The position numbers were made by a program, and so were the translations under genes. The notes below the pieces were generated by a model, which was not told the origin of the DNA, did no database searches, and saw only the letters and a program-made list of their open reading frames with translations. Shown here piece by piece: positions 1-11,495 of a DNA stretch of 64,000 nucleotides (its first letter is position 1; each line of letters starts with the position of its first letter). The stretch lies in NCBI RefSeq assembly GCF_001266615.1, contig NZ_LGHZ01000008.1:1-64000 (forward strand). Reading direction: 5' to 3'. The stretch is from Kluyvera genomosp. 1. Lineage in GTDB: Bacteria > Pseudomonadota > Gammaproteobacteria > Enterobacterales > Enterobacteriaceae.

Positions 1-19
1 AGATGTGTATAAGAGACAG
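1..19. other. Residual Tn5/Nextera library adapter
   Basis: The first 19 bases, AGATGTGTATAAGAGACAG, are the transposase mosaic-end sequence used in tagmentation libraries. They are not genomic. This marks the window start as a contig end with untrimmed adapter, so nothing can be inferred about what lies to the left. Confidence 0.97.
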
Positions 20-63
20 TCCCGGCGTTTCCCCTAATCACATTGCTTAAGTGAGCGGTGTTA
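20..63 (-). repeat. Inverted copy of the element found after frmA
   Basis: This 44-base stretch matches the reverse complement of 1647-1690 at 38 of 44 positions, by hand alignment without gaps. Similarity fades after base 63. The other end is cut by the adapter, so the copy is truncated and its remainder would lie to the left, outside the contig. Read on the minus strand it corresponds to the 5' part of the structured element at 1645-1795. It also lies upstream of the frmR promoter. Confidence 0.8.
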
Positions 64-159
64 CGCTGCGGCGAGTTTTTTTATGTCTTTTATCAGTACG
101 GTATTGTCTTCGTCATGCGGTGAGCGCGTTGCCTTTTGTGCGCTATCGGCAACATCAAT

Positions 160-199
160 TTTACAATGTGAACGGTTTTATATAGTATACCCCCCTATA
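160..199 (+). promoter_or_regulatory. frmR promoter and FrmR-type operator
   Basis: A -35-like TTTACA (160-165) is followed after 17 bases by TAGTAT (183-188). Overlapping the -10 is TATACCCCCCTATA (186-199), a six-C tract flanked by AT-rich inverted arms. This is the layout of operators bound by CsoR/RcnR-family repressors, including FrmR. A strong ribosome site GGAGG (206-210) precedes the frmR start. The operator assignment is inferred from pattern and position. Confidence 0.7.
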
Positions 200-214
200 T
201 TATTTGGAGGGCTT

Positions 215-1632
<1,418 letters not shown>

Positions 1633-1644
1633 TGCCGGCTATCC

Positions 1645-1795
1645 GCTAACGCCGTTCACTTAAGTAAAGTCATTAGGGGAAACACCGGGATTGGGTTCCC
1701 GGAGGGATGCCAAACCCGGTGGTCGCCCCGGGTATCTCAATCTTAAACTTACGGTGTTAGCCTACCCGCGGGATTTTTCCCGCGGGTTTTCTTAT
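1645..1795 (+). ncRNA. Candidate structured RNA ending in an intrinsic terminator
   Basis: The region folds densely by eye. An 11-bp closing stem pairs GCTAACGCCGT (1645-1655) with ACGGTGTTAGC (1751-1761, one G-U). Inside are CCGGGA/TCCCGG (1685-1690 with 1697-1702) and ACCCGG/CCGGGT (1714-1719 with 1728-1733). It ends with CCCGCGGG hairpin arms (1765-1772, 1779-1786) and a T-rich tail. The 5' part recurs inverted at 20-63. It could be a small RNA, a processed frmA 3' end or a repeat family such as the PAIR/RyfA type. I cannot name the family. No promoter was identified. Confidence 0.5.
1764..1795 (+). terminator. Intrinsic terminator after frmA and the structured element
   Basis: A perfect 8-bp stem CCCGCGGG / CCCGCGGG with a six-base loop is followed by TTTTCTTATTT. 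It should stop transcription from frmRA before the chemoreceptor gene. Confidence 0.85.
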
Positions 1796-1805
1796 TTGTG
1801 ACCCG

Positions 1806-1832
1806 CCTTGCGTTTTACACCTTTCCCGATAA
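1806..1832 (+). promoter_or_regulatory. Weak candidate flagellar (sigma-28) promoter for the chemoreceptor
   Basis: CCCGATAA (1825-1832) differs by one base from the sigma-28 -10 consensus GCCGATAA and lies about 60 bases before the chemoreceptor start. The expected TAAA -35 is absent at normal spacing, so this call is tentative. Confidence 0.3.
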
Positions 1833-1892
1833 GAAATTAGCGGCTATGGCCGATGACTCTATTACTTACCTCAAGTACAAGAGAGTCAACTC

Positions 1893-3581
1893 ATGGATAA
1901 AAAATCTGCGCCGGGTCGTGCGCAAAAGATCGGTTTCCTCCATCACATCCGCCTGGTTCCATTCTTCGGTTCCGTGTTGGGCGGTATCCTGCTGCTGTTT
2001 GCCTTGAGTTCAGGTCTGGCAGGCTACTTCATGTGGCAGGCTGATGCCGATCAGCGGGATGTGACTCAAGAACTTCAGGTTCGCGTAGGGCTTTCGGACA
2101 GCGCTAACTACCTGCGTGAAGCGCGGTTGATGATGATTCATGCGGGGGCGGACAGCCGTATTGCGGAAATGGACAGCATGAAGAGAAACCTGGCGGCGGC
2201 GCAGGCAGGAATTAAGCGTTCACAGGAAGGTTATAAGCTTTACACCGACAGACGCGTTAAAACCGAGGCGGATGTCGCCCTCGAAGCGGAGATGAATCAG
2301 CGTTACAACGCTTATCTCGACGGCATGAAGCCGATGCTCAAGTACGCGCAAAACGGTATGTTTGAAGCGATCATCAATTATGAAAGCGAACAGGCTCGCG
2401 CGCTGGATGATGGCTACAATGCTGTGCGACTGAAGGTTATCGATATTCGTACCGCGCGCGCCAATCAGCTCAATGAACTGGCGCATAGCCGGACAACGCT
2501 GGGCGTGATGTTTATGATTGGTGCCTTTGTACTGGCGGTGCTGATGACCATCATCACCTTTACGACGCTGCATCGCGTGGTTATTGTGCCGCTGCAAAGA
2601 GCGGGTACCCGGATTGCGCAGATTGCTAACGGCGATCTGACCATGGCCGATGAAGCGGTCGGGCGCAGTGAGATTGGCCAGCTCAATGGAAACCTGCAAA
2701 AAATGCAGCACTCGCTGGTGAAAACGGTTGGGACCGTTCGCCAGGGGGCGGAAGAGATTTATCGCGGCACCAGCGAAATTTCGATGGGCAATACCGATCT
2801 CTCCTCCCGAACCGAGCAGCAGGCAGCGGCGATTGAACAAACCGCGGCCAGCATGGAAGAGTTGGCGGCGACGGTGAAACAGAATGCCGACAACGCGCAC
2901 CACGCCAGCAAACTGGCGGAAGATGCCTCCGGTAAAGCGTCTCGCGGTGGGCAACTGGTCTCCGGCGTCGTTTCAACGATGGGCAACATTTCAAGTAGCT
3001 CGAAGAAAATCTCAGAAATCACCTCGGTGATAAACAGTATTGCCTTCCAGACCAATATTCTGGCGCTCAATGCCGCGGTAGAAGCGGCGCGCGCCGGTGA
3101 GCAGGGGCGTGGATTTGCGGTGGTGGCCAGCGAAGTGCGTACGCTGGCAAGCCGAAGCGCCCAGGCCGCAAAAGAGATTGAAGGGCTGATCAGTGAATCG
3201 GTCACGCTGATTGAACGTGGTTCCGATGAGGTTGTCCGCGCCGGTACAACCATGACCGATATCGTGGATGCGGTGAAAAGGGTCACCGATATTATGCTGG
3301 AGATCGCCGCTGCGTCCGATGAGCAAAACCGTGGGATTCAGCAGGTGAGCCAGGCGGTGACCGAAATGGATAACGTCACTCAGCAAAATGCCTCACTGGT
3401 AGAAGAAGCCTCGGCGGCTGCGGCCTCATTGGAAGAGCAGGCGGCGCGCTTGACTCAGGCTGTGGGGACGTTCCGTATTCAGGCAGGTGAGCGGGCAGTG
3501 GTGGAGACGGCGAACGTTAAGCCGACCTTTACGCCAAATCGTCCGGCGGTTGCCGGTGCGGATAACTGGGAAACGTTCTAA
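1893..3581 (+). CDS. Methyl-accepting chemotaxis protein (Tsr/Tar type)
   Basis: A 562-residue transmembrane chemoreceptor. A basic N-terminal tail precedes a membrane helix at about 24-49. A periplasmic four-helix ligand domain (about 50-200) follows, then a second membrane helix (about 204-226), a HAMP domain and a long cytoplasmic signalling coiled coil. The signalling hairpin has the conserved core around [20 protein letters not shown]. The C-terminus ends in NWETF, the tether that recruits CheR and CheB in high-abundance enteric receptors. The ligand cannot be told from sequence; Tsr, Tar and the citrate receptor Tcp are all possible relatives. Its presence implies a motile organism. It stands alone, with no che genes next to it. 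Confidence 0.9.
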   Translation: MDKKSAPGRAQKIGFLHHIRLVPFFGSVLGGILLLFALSSGLAGYFMWQADADQRDVTQELQVRVGLSDSANYLREARLMMIHAGADSRIAEMDSMKRNLAAAQAGIKRSQEGYKLYTDRRVKTEADVALEAEMNQRYNAYLDGMKPMLKYAQNGMFEAIINYESEQARALDDGYNAVRLKVIDIRTARANQLNELAHSRTTLGVMFMIGAFVLAVLMTIITFTTLHRVVIVPLQRAGTRIAQIANGDLTMADEAVGRSEIGQLNGNLQKMQHSLVKTVGTVRQGAEEIYRGTSEISMGNTDLSSRTEQQAAAIEQTAASMEELAATVKQNADNAHHASKLAEDASGKASRGGQLVSGVVSTMGNISSSSKKISEITSVINSIAFQTNILALNAAVEAARAGEQGRGFAVVASEVRTLASRSAQAAKEIEGLISESVTLIERGSDEVVRAGTTMTDIVDAVKRVTDIMLEIAAASDEQNRGIQQVSQAVTEMDNVTQQNASLVEEASAAAASLEEQAARLTQAVGTFRIQAGERAVVETANVKPTFTPNRPAVAGADNWETF

Positions 3582-3591
3582 GGTAGGAAAA

Positions 3592-3620
3592 TACCCCGTA
3601 ACCGTTAAGGTTACGGGGTA
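3592..3620 (-). terminator. Terminator between the chemoreceptor gene and gcd
   Basis: A perfect 12-bp stem TACCCCGTAACC / GGTTACGGGGTA has a five-base loop. On the minus strand it is followed by TTTTCC, so it works best as the gcd terminator. It may also impede transcription from the plus-strand chemoreceptor gene. Confidence 0.85.
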
Positions 3621-3626
3621 GAGCGA

Positions 3627-6002
3627 TTACTGAGAATCCGGTAACGCGTAGGCAATAATGTAGTCACCGCGATCTGGCGACTGACGTGCGCCACCGGCGT
3701 TAATCACGATGTATTGTTTGCCGGTTTTCGGCGACACATAGGTCATTGGGCCAGACTGGCTTCCCACCGGCAGACGGTCTTTCCAGATCTCTTTCCCGGT
3801 TGCGGTATCAAACGCGCGCAGGTAGAAATCCTGAGTCCCGGCGAAGAACAGCAGACCAGACTGAGTCGACAACGATGCACCTAGTGTTGGCATCCCGATT
3901 GGAATTGGCATATGCATGCGGATCCCCAGCGGCCCGGTGTCTTCAACGGTGCCGACCGGTACCTGCCAGACAATTTTCCCGGATTTCAGGTCTACAGCCG
4001 ACATCGTACCGAATGGCGGTTTCTGGCATGGAATCCCCAGCGGTGACAGGAAGCGTTCGCGCATCGCGCCAAACGGTGTTCCGTCCATCGGTACGATACC
4101 CATCTCGATACCGCTGGCATTCTTGGCTACGTTGGCACGTGGCACCATGTAGTTGGCCAATCCCAGACGCATATCGTTGACGAACATCAGGCTGTTGTTC
4201 GGGTCAACCGACACGCTACCCCAGTTCATACCGCCCAGCGAGCCCGGATATTGCAGCGATCGGTCAACGCCCGGCGGGGTGAAGATCCCCTGATGACGCA
4301 TCTCTTTAAACTGAATACGACACAGCAGCAGGTCAACCGGTGTGGCACCCCACATGTCCGACTCTTTTAAGGTTTCATTGCCAATCATTGGCATCCCGAC
4401 GGAGTACGGCTGGGTTGGTGAATAGCGCTCGCCTTCGACGTTGCCTGCCGGAACAGGGCGTTCTTCCACTTTGGCCACCGGTTCACCGGTTTCGCGGTTG
4501 AGCATAAAGATCATGCCCTGTTTACTGGTTTGCACCAGAACCGGTGTAGTACCGCCTTTGCCGTCAGGTAAATCATACAGCAGCGGCTGGGAAGGCAGGT
4601 CGAAGTCCCACAGGTCGTGGTGAGTCGTCTGGTAATGCCAGCGTACTTTACCGGTTGTGGCGTCAACCGCCACGATGGAGGAGCTGTATTTGTCGTCCAG
4701 CGCCGTACGTTCACCAGCCCAGAAGTCAGGGGTGGCGTTACCGGTTGGCAGGTAAACGAGATTCAGTTTTGCATCATAAGACATTGCCGACCAGACGTTC
4801 GGCGTACCGCGCGTGTAGGTCTGTCCTTCCGGCGGCAGGCCGGTCAGGTTCGGGTTACCCGGATCCCAAGCCCATGCCAGTTTACCGGTACGGACATCAT
4901 AAGCACGCACGACGCCCGGAGGCTCGCCGGTGGAGAAGTTATCCGCGACGCGACCACCCACCACCACCACATTCCCGGCAACCAACGGCGTTGACGTTTG
5001 CTGATAGTAGCCAGGTTTGATTTCACCCATACCAACACTCAGGTCAACCACACCGTGGTCACCAAAGTTATCGCACAGCTGGCCGTTATCGGCATTGATC
5101 GCGATGAGACGTGCATCAGTAGTCGGCAGGAACAGACGACGCGGGCAGGCGGCGGGTTGTGTTGATGCGGTTGGTGTAGTCAGTGCCTGGGTATCTTCAA
5201 AGTAGCCCAGCCCACGGCAGCGCTGCCAGTTTGGCGCGGTAGCCTTAGAATCGTAACGCCATTTCTCTTTACCGCTGTCGACGTCCAGAGCCAGAACTTT
5301 ACTGTAAGGCGTACAGACGAAGAGGGTATCACCAACCTGCAGAGGCGTGTTCTGATCTTCTGCACCTGAGCCGTTGCTAACGGGAATATCACCGGTGTGA
5401 GCGACCCAAGCCACCTGAAGCTTATCAATATTCTGCTTGTTGATTTGATCCAGCGCGGCAAAACGGTCGCCGTGGGTGGTATTACCCCAATGTTCCCAGT
5501 TCTTCTGTTCTTCGCCTGCGGCGACGGGCTTCACCGGCACCGCTTCAGTAGCGGATACCAGCGCCTGTGGCTTAAACATCCAGCCGAGGCTGACGAGCAG
5601 AACCACCGCTAAAATAGCGGCCAGACCAAATGCAGGGCCTTTCGATGCAGGTTTGCTGCTGGACATGAATGGCCACACCAGTGCGCTCAACAGAGCCAAA
5701 ACACCAAAGGCGAACAGGCGCGAGAACAGCGGCCAGTAATCCCATCCCGCATCCTGGATGGACCAGATTATGGCGACAATAAACGCCAGACTATACAGCG
5801 CGATCCCACCACGATGCTGGCGCGCAATGAGAATGGCGCTGACTATCATAACCAGCCCCATGAGGGCGAAGAACCAGGTCCCGCCAACGGTGGCAAGTTT
5901 CGCCCCAAGTGCGCCGATAGCGAGGCCGATTATCATCATCAGCGCGATAAGAAGCCACTGCAGGATCCGGGGGAATCCTCGCGGCACGTTGCCAATTTCC
6001 AT
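3627..6002 (-). CDS. gcd: Membrane-bound PQQ-dependent glucose dehydrogenase
   Basis: A 791-residue quinoprotein, close to the 796 of E. coli Gcd. It oxidises periplasmic glucose to gluconolactone and passes electrons to ubiquinone. The first ~145 residues hold about five hydrophobic membrane segments. The rest is a periplasmic beta-propeller binding PQQ and divalent metal, starting near KNWEHWGNTTHGDRFAALDQ. Typical propeller W-motifs follow, such as ATGKVRWHYQTTHHDLWDFD, and the conserved tail GGARQSPDRGDYIIAYALP closes it. A ribosome site (GGAGAAG on the minus strand) lies just before the ATG. No PQQ biosynthesis genes are in the window, so the cofactor must be made elsewhere or taken up. 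Monocistronic. Confidence 0.96.
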   Translation of the reverse strand: MEIGNVPRGFPRILQWLLIALMMIIGLAIGALGAKLATVGGTWFFALMGLVMIVSAILIARQHRGGIALYSLAFIVAIIWSIQDAGWDYWPLFSRLFAFGVLALLSALVWPFMSSSKPASKGPAFGLAAILAVVLLVSLGWMFKPQALVSATEAVPVKPVAAGEEQKNWEHWGNTTHGDRFAALDQINKQNIDKLQVAWVAHTGDIPVSNGSGAEDQNTPLQVGDTLFVCTPYSKVLALDVDSGKEKWRYDSKATAPNWQRCRGLGYFEDTQALTTPTASTQPAACPRRLFLPTTDARLIAINADNGQLCDNFGDHGVVDLSVGMGEIKPGYYQQTSTPLVAGNVVVVGGRVADNFSTGEPPGVVRAYDVRTGKLAWAWDPGNPNLTGLPPEGQTYTRGTPNVWSAMSYDAKLNLVYLPTGNATPDFWAGERTALDDKYSSSIVAVDATTGKVRWHYQTTHHDLWDFDLPSQPLLYDLPDGKGGTTPVLVQTSKQGMIFMLNRETGEPVAKVEERPVPAGNVEGERYSPTQPYSVGMPMIGNETLKESDMWGATPVDLLLCRIQFKEMRHQGIFTPPGVDRSLQYPGSLGGMNWGSVSVDPNNSLMFVNDMRLGLANYMVPRANVAKNASGIEMGIVPMDGTPFGAMRERFLSPLGIPCQKPPFGTMSAVDLKSGKIVWQVPVGTVEDTGPLGIRMHMPIPIGMPTLGASLSTQSGLLFFAGTQDFYLRAFDTATGKEIWKDRLPVGSQSGPMTYVSPKTGKQYIVINAGGARQSPDRGDYIIAYALPDSQ

Positions 6003-6500
6003 ACTCTTCTCCTTGCAAAAACAGATATAGATGCACGGAATGAACCATTTGGAATCATTGGGCCGTGACTCTATTACGAACGAAGCGATAGGTAGTCGCT
6101 AAATGAAAGAAAATAGTTCAGTTGAGAAACTATGCGTGAACCATTTGGTTAACTTATGGCTATGATAGATCTGTTAAAATGCATTGCGCAATTGTTAAAA
6201 AATAATTTCGCATTAATTGTGTATCCCTCCGCGTTATCCCATCCTCGAATGCGAGGGTGTACTGACTTTTTGGGCCTGATATCTGTGTTCTCCGTAGGTG
6301 CTGGCATTCAGGGCGAAAGCTACAACAGGTAAGTGAAGAAATGACCGTAGCTAAATGATGAATGTATTAAGGGTTAATTCTTCAGAAATGCGGTATGAGG
6401 TAGAATCATCGACATTTGTTAAGTGATAAAATAATGTTTGACTTATGGGTTAAAGATGCTTATATCACTATTGTCTATGCTACTTGCGGGTTTTATATAA
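6003..6500. other. AT-rich intergenic region between gcd and the WaaZ-like gene
   Basis: About 500 bases without a convincing gene. It must hold the divergent promoters of gcd (minus) and the WaaZ-like gene (plus). Several GTTAA-type words occur between 6145 and 6205, and a small CCTCG-AATG-CGAGG hairpin lies near 6243-6256. No known regulator site could be assigned. The composition is AT-rich, like the gene to its right. Confidence 0.5.
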
Positions 6501-7400
6501 ATGCTAGGTACTGATGGTTTTTCTAAATGGATTTTTAAAACAATTTATCGTAATACCCACCCAAGACGTTATCATCACAATAAAAATCTATGGCCATATT
6601 TTCAAGTCAAGCGTAAGGACGATGGGTTTATTGGTGATGTTTATTTTAAGCATCATAAAATACCGAACTCTGTTCTTGATGTTCGTGTTAAAGCTAAGCC
6701 ATTACTTATTATGGCAACAGGGCCTTCAGTGAGCAATATCGATAGTCAATTTTTCGATGCCTCTTTTGATTACCTAGGTGTTAACGGTGCATTCTCAATG
6801 AGAAGCGTTAAGTATAATTGGTATGTCATCATTGACCGAGACTTTGTCTACAAGAGGCTATCCCTGGTGCAAGAAATTGTGGCTAGAAAGGATATTATCC
6901 TGTTTTGTACCTATAATAGTCTGGGTGCTATCTTCGCTAATATTCCTACCGATAATATTCGCTGCCATTTTAAAATTTTTGAGGCAGCATCAAACGCTGG
7001 AGTTAAACGGTTTTTAGGTGCGGTTTCTCAGGTTGATTTTACTGATGAAAACTTTCATTGGCATAACGGTTTTGGATTCTCTGATAATATAGAAAAGCTG
7101 TTATTCGACTATGGTACGGTAACCTACGCAGCTTTACAGATTGCCTGCTTGTTAGGCTATAAAGAGATTTATATTGCGGGGTTGGATATGAATAACTTCA
7201 ACACTCCCCGATTTTATGAAACCCCACAGGATAAGTTGTCAACAAGGCTTGATATCGATTTTGTAAATATTTATAACTCATTCATCTCGGCAAAAAAATA
7301 TTGTTCATCACATAATATACAGGTGATAAATCTATCTCCGGAGAGTGCTATCGATGCTTTTCCGATGATCCGCTGGGATAATGTCGTAAAGCAGGCTTGA
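6501..7400 (+). CDS. WaaZ-like LPS-core Kdo transferase family protein
   Basis: A 299-residue protein with no signal peptide. Residues about 205-290 carry a segment resembling WaaZ (RfaZ), which adds an extra Kdo to the LPS inner core: TYAALQIACLLGYKEIYIAG, then LDMN, RFYE, LSTRLDIDF and a late INLSPES. A nucleotide-binding-like LLIMATGPSVSNID stretch lies near 70-85. The fold also resembles DUF115/MptE-like proteins. It is isolated from any waa cluster, is AT-rich compared with its neighbours and has no clear ribosome site, which suggests horizontal acquisition. The family is recognised from memory of WaaZ, so the exact acceptor and sugar are uncertain; a sialyltransferase-like role is an alternative. 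Confidence 0.6.
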   Translation: MLGTDGFSKWIFKTIYRNTHPRRYHHNKNLWPYFQVKRKDDGFIGDVYFKHHKIPNSVLDVRVKAKPLLIMATGPSVSNIDSQFFDASFDYLGVNGAFSMRSVKYNWYVIIDRDFVYKRLSLVQEIVARKDIILFCTYNSLGAIFANIPTDNIRCHFKIFEAASNAGVKRFLGAVSQVDFTDENFHWHNGFGFSDNIEKLLFDYGTVTYAALQIACLLGYKEIYIAGLDMNNFNTPRFYETPQDKLSTRLDIDFVNIYNSFISAKKYCSSHNIQVINLSPESAIDAFPMIRWDNVVKQA

Positions 7401-7409
7401 AATCGAAAT

Positions 7410-7429
7410 TACGGCCCTGGTGGGCCGTA
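7410..7429. terminator. Stem-loop between convergent waaZ-like gene and pcaQ
   Basis: An 8-bp perfect stem TACGGCCC / GGGCCGTA with loop TGGT lies between two converging genes. T-runs on either side are weak, so efficiency is uncertain. Confidence 0.6.
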
Positions 7430-7435
7430 CCCAGG

Positions 7436-8359
7436 TCACGATGGCATCGATTTACGCACCGCACTCAGCAAAATCTGTGCACCAGGCGACAGCGGGGTGT
7501 CTACACGGGTCAATATGCCAATTGGTTCGCCCTGGCCCTGCGTACCGATTGGTAAAGCGGTGAGAATACCGCGGCGTAAATCATCCTTTACCGCTCCGGA
7601 TGGCACGAACCAAATATAGTTATAGTCGACCGTCAACTGGCGGGAGAGGGAGGCGGAAAGGGTTTCAATGCACCCAGCCGGCATTTTACATCCCTGGCTT
7701 TGTAGCAGCGTTTCGGCATTTTGCCGTGGAACTGTCCCTTTCGGCGATACCACCACCGGCCATTCCAGCACCCGGCTAAGGGTGATGTTTTCATGTAAGA
7801 GGGGATGGTCCGGGCGAACCACCAGCTTCAGTGATTCAAGGAACAACAGCTCATAATTCAGTCCGGTCATCAGCTCCGGATCGGACATCCGGCCAATTCC
7901 CAGATCGATATCACCCGACTTTAACGCCGCCAGCAGCATCGTATTGTTCATGGTGGCGACCTGTAAGGTCACCTCTTTTTGCTGCTGGTGGAAAGGTCCA
8001 ATAACTGCGGGTAAAACGCCAAGGGCGGCAGTGGGAAGCGCGCCGATGCGCACGACATCATTGTTAACACCTTCTTTACGAATGAGTGCCTGCCCGGCGT
8101 TGTTCAGGGCATCAAGTACCTTCACCGCATGGGTTAAAAACTGCTCGCCGGTTAGGGTGAGCTGTGCGCCCATACGACCACGTTCGAACAGACGAGAACC
8201 GGTTAACTGCTCGAGCTCATTGAGGGTCTTAGAGAGCGCAGGCTGGCTTAAATTAAGGGTTTCAGCCGCTCGCCCCAAAGTTCCTTGCTGAGCGACGGCT
8301 ACGAATGTGTGCAGATGGCGCAGACGAATGCGCTGACTAAAGAGAGCATTTTTTTCCAT
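7436..8359 (-). CDS. pcaQ: LysR-type regulator of protocatechuate catabolism, PcaQ
   Basis: A 307-residue LysR-family activator. The N-terminal winged helix-turn-helix (RLRHLHTFVAVAQQGTLGRA through about residue 70) is followed by a substrate-binding domain with GALPTAALGVLPAVIGPFH, typical of PcaQ. PcaQ activates pca genes in response to the ring-cleavage product carboxymuconate. It lies downstream of pcaG on the same strand, separated by 165 bases with a stem-loop. This fits a local regulator of pcaHG. In E. coli the LysR gene next to ydcJ is ydcI, but this protein looks like PcaQ instead. Confidence 0.85.
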   Translation of the reverse strand: MEKNALFSQRIRLRHLHTFVAVAQQGTLGRAAETLNLSQPALSKTLNELEQLTGSRLFERGRMGAQLTLTGEQFLTHAVKVLDALNNAGQALIRKEGVNNDVVRIGALPTAALGVLPAVIGPFHQQQKEVTLQVATMNNTMLLAALKSGDIDLGIGRMSDPELMTGLNYELLFLESLKLVVRPDHPLLHENITLSRVLEWPVVVSPKGTVPRQNAETLLQSQGCKMPAGCIETLSASLSRQLTVDYNYIWFVPSGAVKDDLRRGILTALPIGTQGQGEPIGILTRVDTPLSPGAQILLSAVRKSMPS

Positions 8360-8488
8360 AAGCGATGTTAAAAACAGAGCGGCATCAGTGACAAGTAATG
8401 TTGTTTAATTTTGATAACTTGCTAGCAAATTATTATTAACATTTGTGCGGTTTAACAGACAAGCGTTTTGTTGCATCAGAGAAGGGTA

Positions 8489-8515
8489 CCCGCTTCGTTG
8501 TGATGGCGAAGCGGG
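8489..8515 (-). terminator. Stem-loop downstream of pcaG
   Basis: A perfect 9-bp stem CCCGCTTCG / CGAAGCGGG with a nine-base loop ends 10 bases after the pcaG stop. The following bases are not a clean T-run, so it may be a partial terminator or an mRNA-stabilising hairpin. Confidence 0.55.
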
Positions 8516-8524
8516 GAAAGGCGA

Positions 8525-9945
<1,421 letters not shown>

Positions 9946-9959
9946 TTAAAGTGAATTTA

Positions 9960-9979
9960 AGGTTCTTTTTAAATAACCT
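9960..9979 (-). promoter_or_regulatory. Candidate LysR-type dyad upstream of pcaH
   Basis: AGGTT-N10-AACCT forms a 20-base dyad 78 bases upstream of the pcaH start, in an AT-rich region shared with the divergent ydcJ. It has the interrupted-dyad form of LysR-family sites and could be bound by PcaQ. No footprinted consensus was available for comparison. Confidence 0.35.
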
Positions 9980-10109
9980 GAAGTTATGCAATGCGAAAAA
10001 TTCATTCGCTAAATCAACTCAGTAGCCGGGATCACACTTTGTAAATTCTTACCCCATAGCGTCTTTGGTTTTCCTAAACTGCAAATATGGTCACAGGAGA
10101 CATGACACC

Positions 10110-11453
10110 ATGGCGCACACCCTTTCAGCAGATGATATTCGGGAAGAGTTTTCACAAGCAATGTCGGCAATGTACCAGCAAGAAGTCCCGCAATATGGCA
10201 CCTTGCTGGCATTAGTGGCTGACGTAAATCTGGCGGTGCTGGAAAATAACACGCGCTTACATGAGCAGTTGGCCAACGCTGATGAGCTGGCACGTCTGAA
10301 CGTTGAGCGCCACGGTGCGATTCGCGTGGGTACCGCGGAGGAACTGGCAACGCTGTGTCGCATTTTCGCCATTATGGGAATGGAGCCGGTTGGCTATTAC
10401 GATCTGTCGGTCGCCGGCGTGCCGGTTCACTCGACCGCGTTTCGGCCGGTGGACGACGCAGCGCTACAGCGCAACCCCTTCCGCGTTTTTACTTCTTTAC
10501 TGCGTCTTGAGCTTATTGACGACGTGGCTTTGCGGCGCAAAGCCGAACAGATTCTGGCACGCCGTGATATTTTCACCCGTCGCTGCCGGGCGCTCATGGA
10601 TATTCATGATGAGCAGGGCGGCTTGACCGCTGCCCAGGCGCATGAATTTGTCCGCGAAGCATTAGAAACCTTCCGCTGGCATCGCCACGCGACGGTAGAT
10701 AAGGAAACTTACCAGGCGTTAAATCACCAGCATCGGCTAATTGCCGATGTGGTGTCCTTCCCGGGTTGCCACATCAATCACCTGACGCCACGCACGCTGG
10801 ATATTGACCGGGTACAGTCACTGATGGCGGAATACGGTATTGAACCGAAAGCGGTGATTGAAGGCCCGCCGCGCCGTGCTGTACCGCTGTTGTTGCGGCA
10901 GACCAGCTTTAAAGCGCTGGAAGAGCCCGTGCAGTTTGCCGGTGAACTGAGCGGTACCCATACCGCCCGTTTTGGTGAAATTGAACAGCGCGGCGTTGCG
11001 CTGACGCCAAAAGGCCGGGCGCTGTACGACAAGCTGCTCGCGGAAGCTGGGGTTGGAAAAGACAATTTGACCCATCAGGAGCACCTGCAGGCGGTGTTCA
11101 AAGCTTTCCCGGACAGCGAATTTTTACTGCGACAGCAAGGGCTGGCATGGTTCCGCTACCGCCTGACGCCAACCGGCGATGCGCATCGGCAGGCGATTCA
11201 CCCCGGCGACGACCCGCAGCCGCTTATTGAACGCGGTTGGATTGTCGCGCAGCCCATTACCTACGAAGATTTTCTGCCGGTCAGTGCGGCAGGGATTTTC
11301 CAGTCCAATCTCGGGGGGGATGCTCAAACCCGCAGTCATGGTAATGCAAGCCGTAACGCCTTTGAACAGGCGCTGGGGCGCGAAGTCCTTAATGAGTTCA
11401 CCCTGTATGAAGAGGCTGAGATGCGCAGTAAACGCCGTTGCGGTCTGCTCTGA
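10110..11453 (+). CDS. ydcJ: YdcJ, 2-oxoadipate dioxygenase/decarboxylase (HglS) family
   Basis: A 447-residue VOC-superfamily (DUF1338) metalloenzyme, the same length as E. coli YdcJ and highly similar along its length as I recall it (IREEFSQAMSAMYQQEVPQY; LIADVVSFPGCHINHLTPRT; FLPVSAAGIFQSNLGG). The family member HglS converts 2-oxoadipate to 2-hydroxyglutarate in lysine breakdown; the E. coli role is not firmly settled. Metal ligands probably include the His of the CHINHLTPRT motif. ATG 110 of this line (10110) is chosen over an upstream in-frame start because AGGAGA lies nine bases before it and the N-terminus then matches the family. It is followed after 42 bases by a carboxylesterase. 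Confidence 0.93.
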   Translation: MAHTLSADDIREEFSQAMSAMYQQEVPQYGTLLALVADVNLAVLENNTRLHEQLANADELARLNVERHGAIRVGTAEELATLCRIFAIMGMEPVGYYDLSVAGVPVHSTAFRPVDDAALQRNPFRVFTSLLRLELIDDVALRRKAEQILARRDIFTRRCRALMDIHDEQGGLTAAQAHEFVREALETFRWHRHATVDKETYQALNHQHRLIADVVSFPGCHINHLTPRTLDIDRVQSLMAEYGIEPKAVIEGPPRRAVPLLLRQTSFKALEEPVQFAGELSGTHTARFGEIEQRGVALTPKGRALYDKLLAEAGVGKDNLTHQEHLQAVFKAFPDSEFLLRQQGLAWFRYRLTPTGDAHRQAIHPGDDPQPLIERGWIVAQPITYEDFLPVSAAGIFQSNLGGDAQTRSHGNASRNAFEQALGREVLNEFTLYEEAEMRSKRRCGLL

Positions 11454-11495
11454 AACGAGTACCCTGCAGGGATTGAAAGCAAAAAGGACAGAAAC

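Noticed and set aside
6360-6390. Possible PmrA/PhoP-type TTAAG/GTTAA repeats upstream of the WaaZ-like gene
   Set aside because: Spacing does not fit the known PmrA or PhoP box, and such words are frequent in AT-rich DNA.
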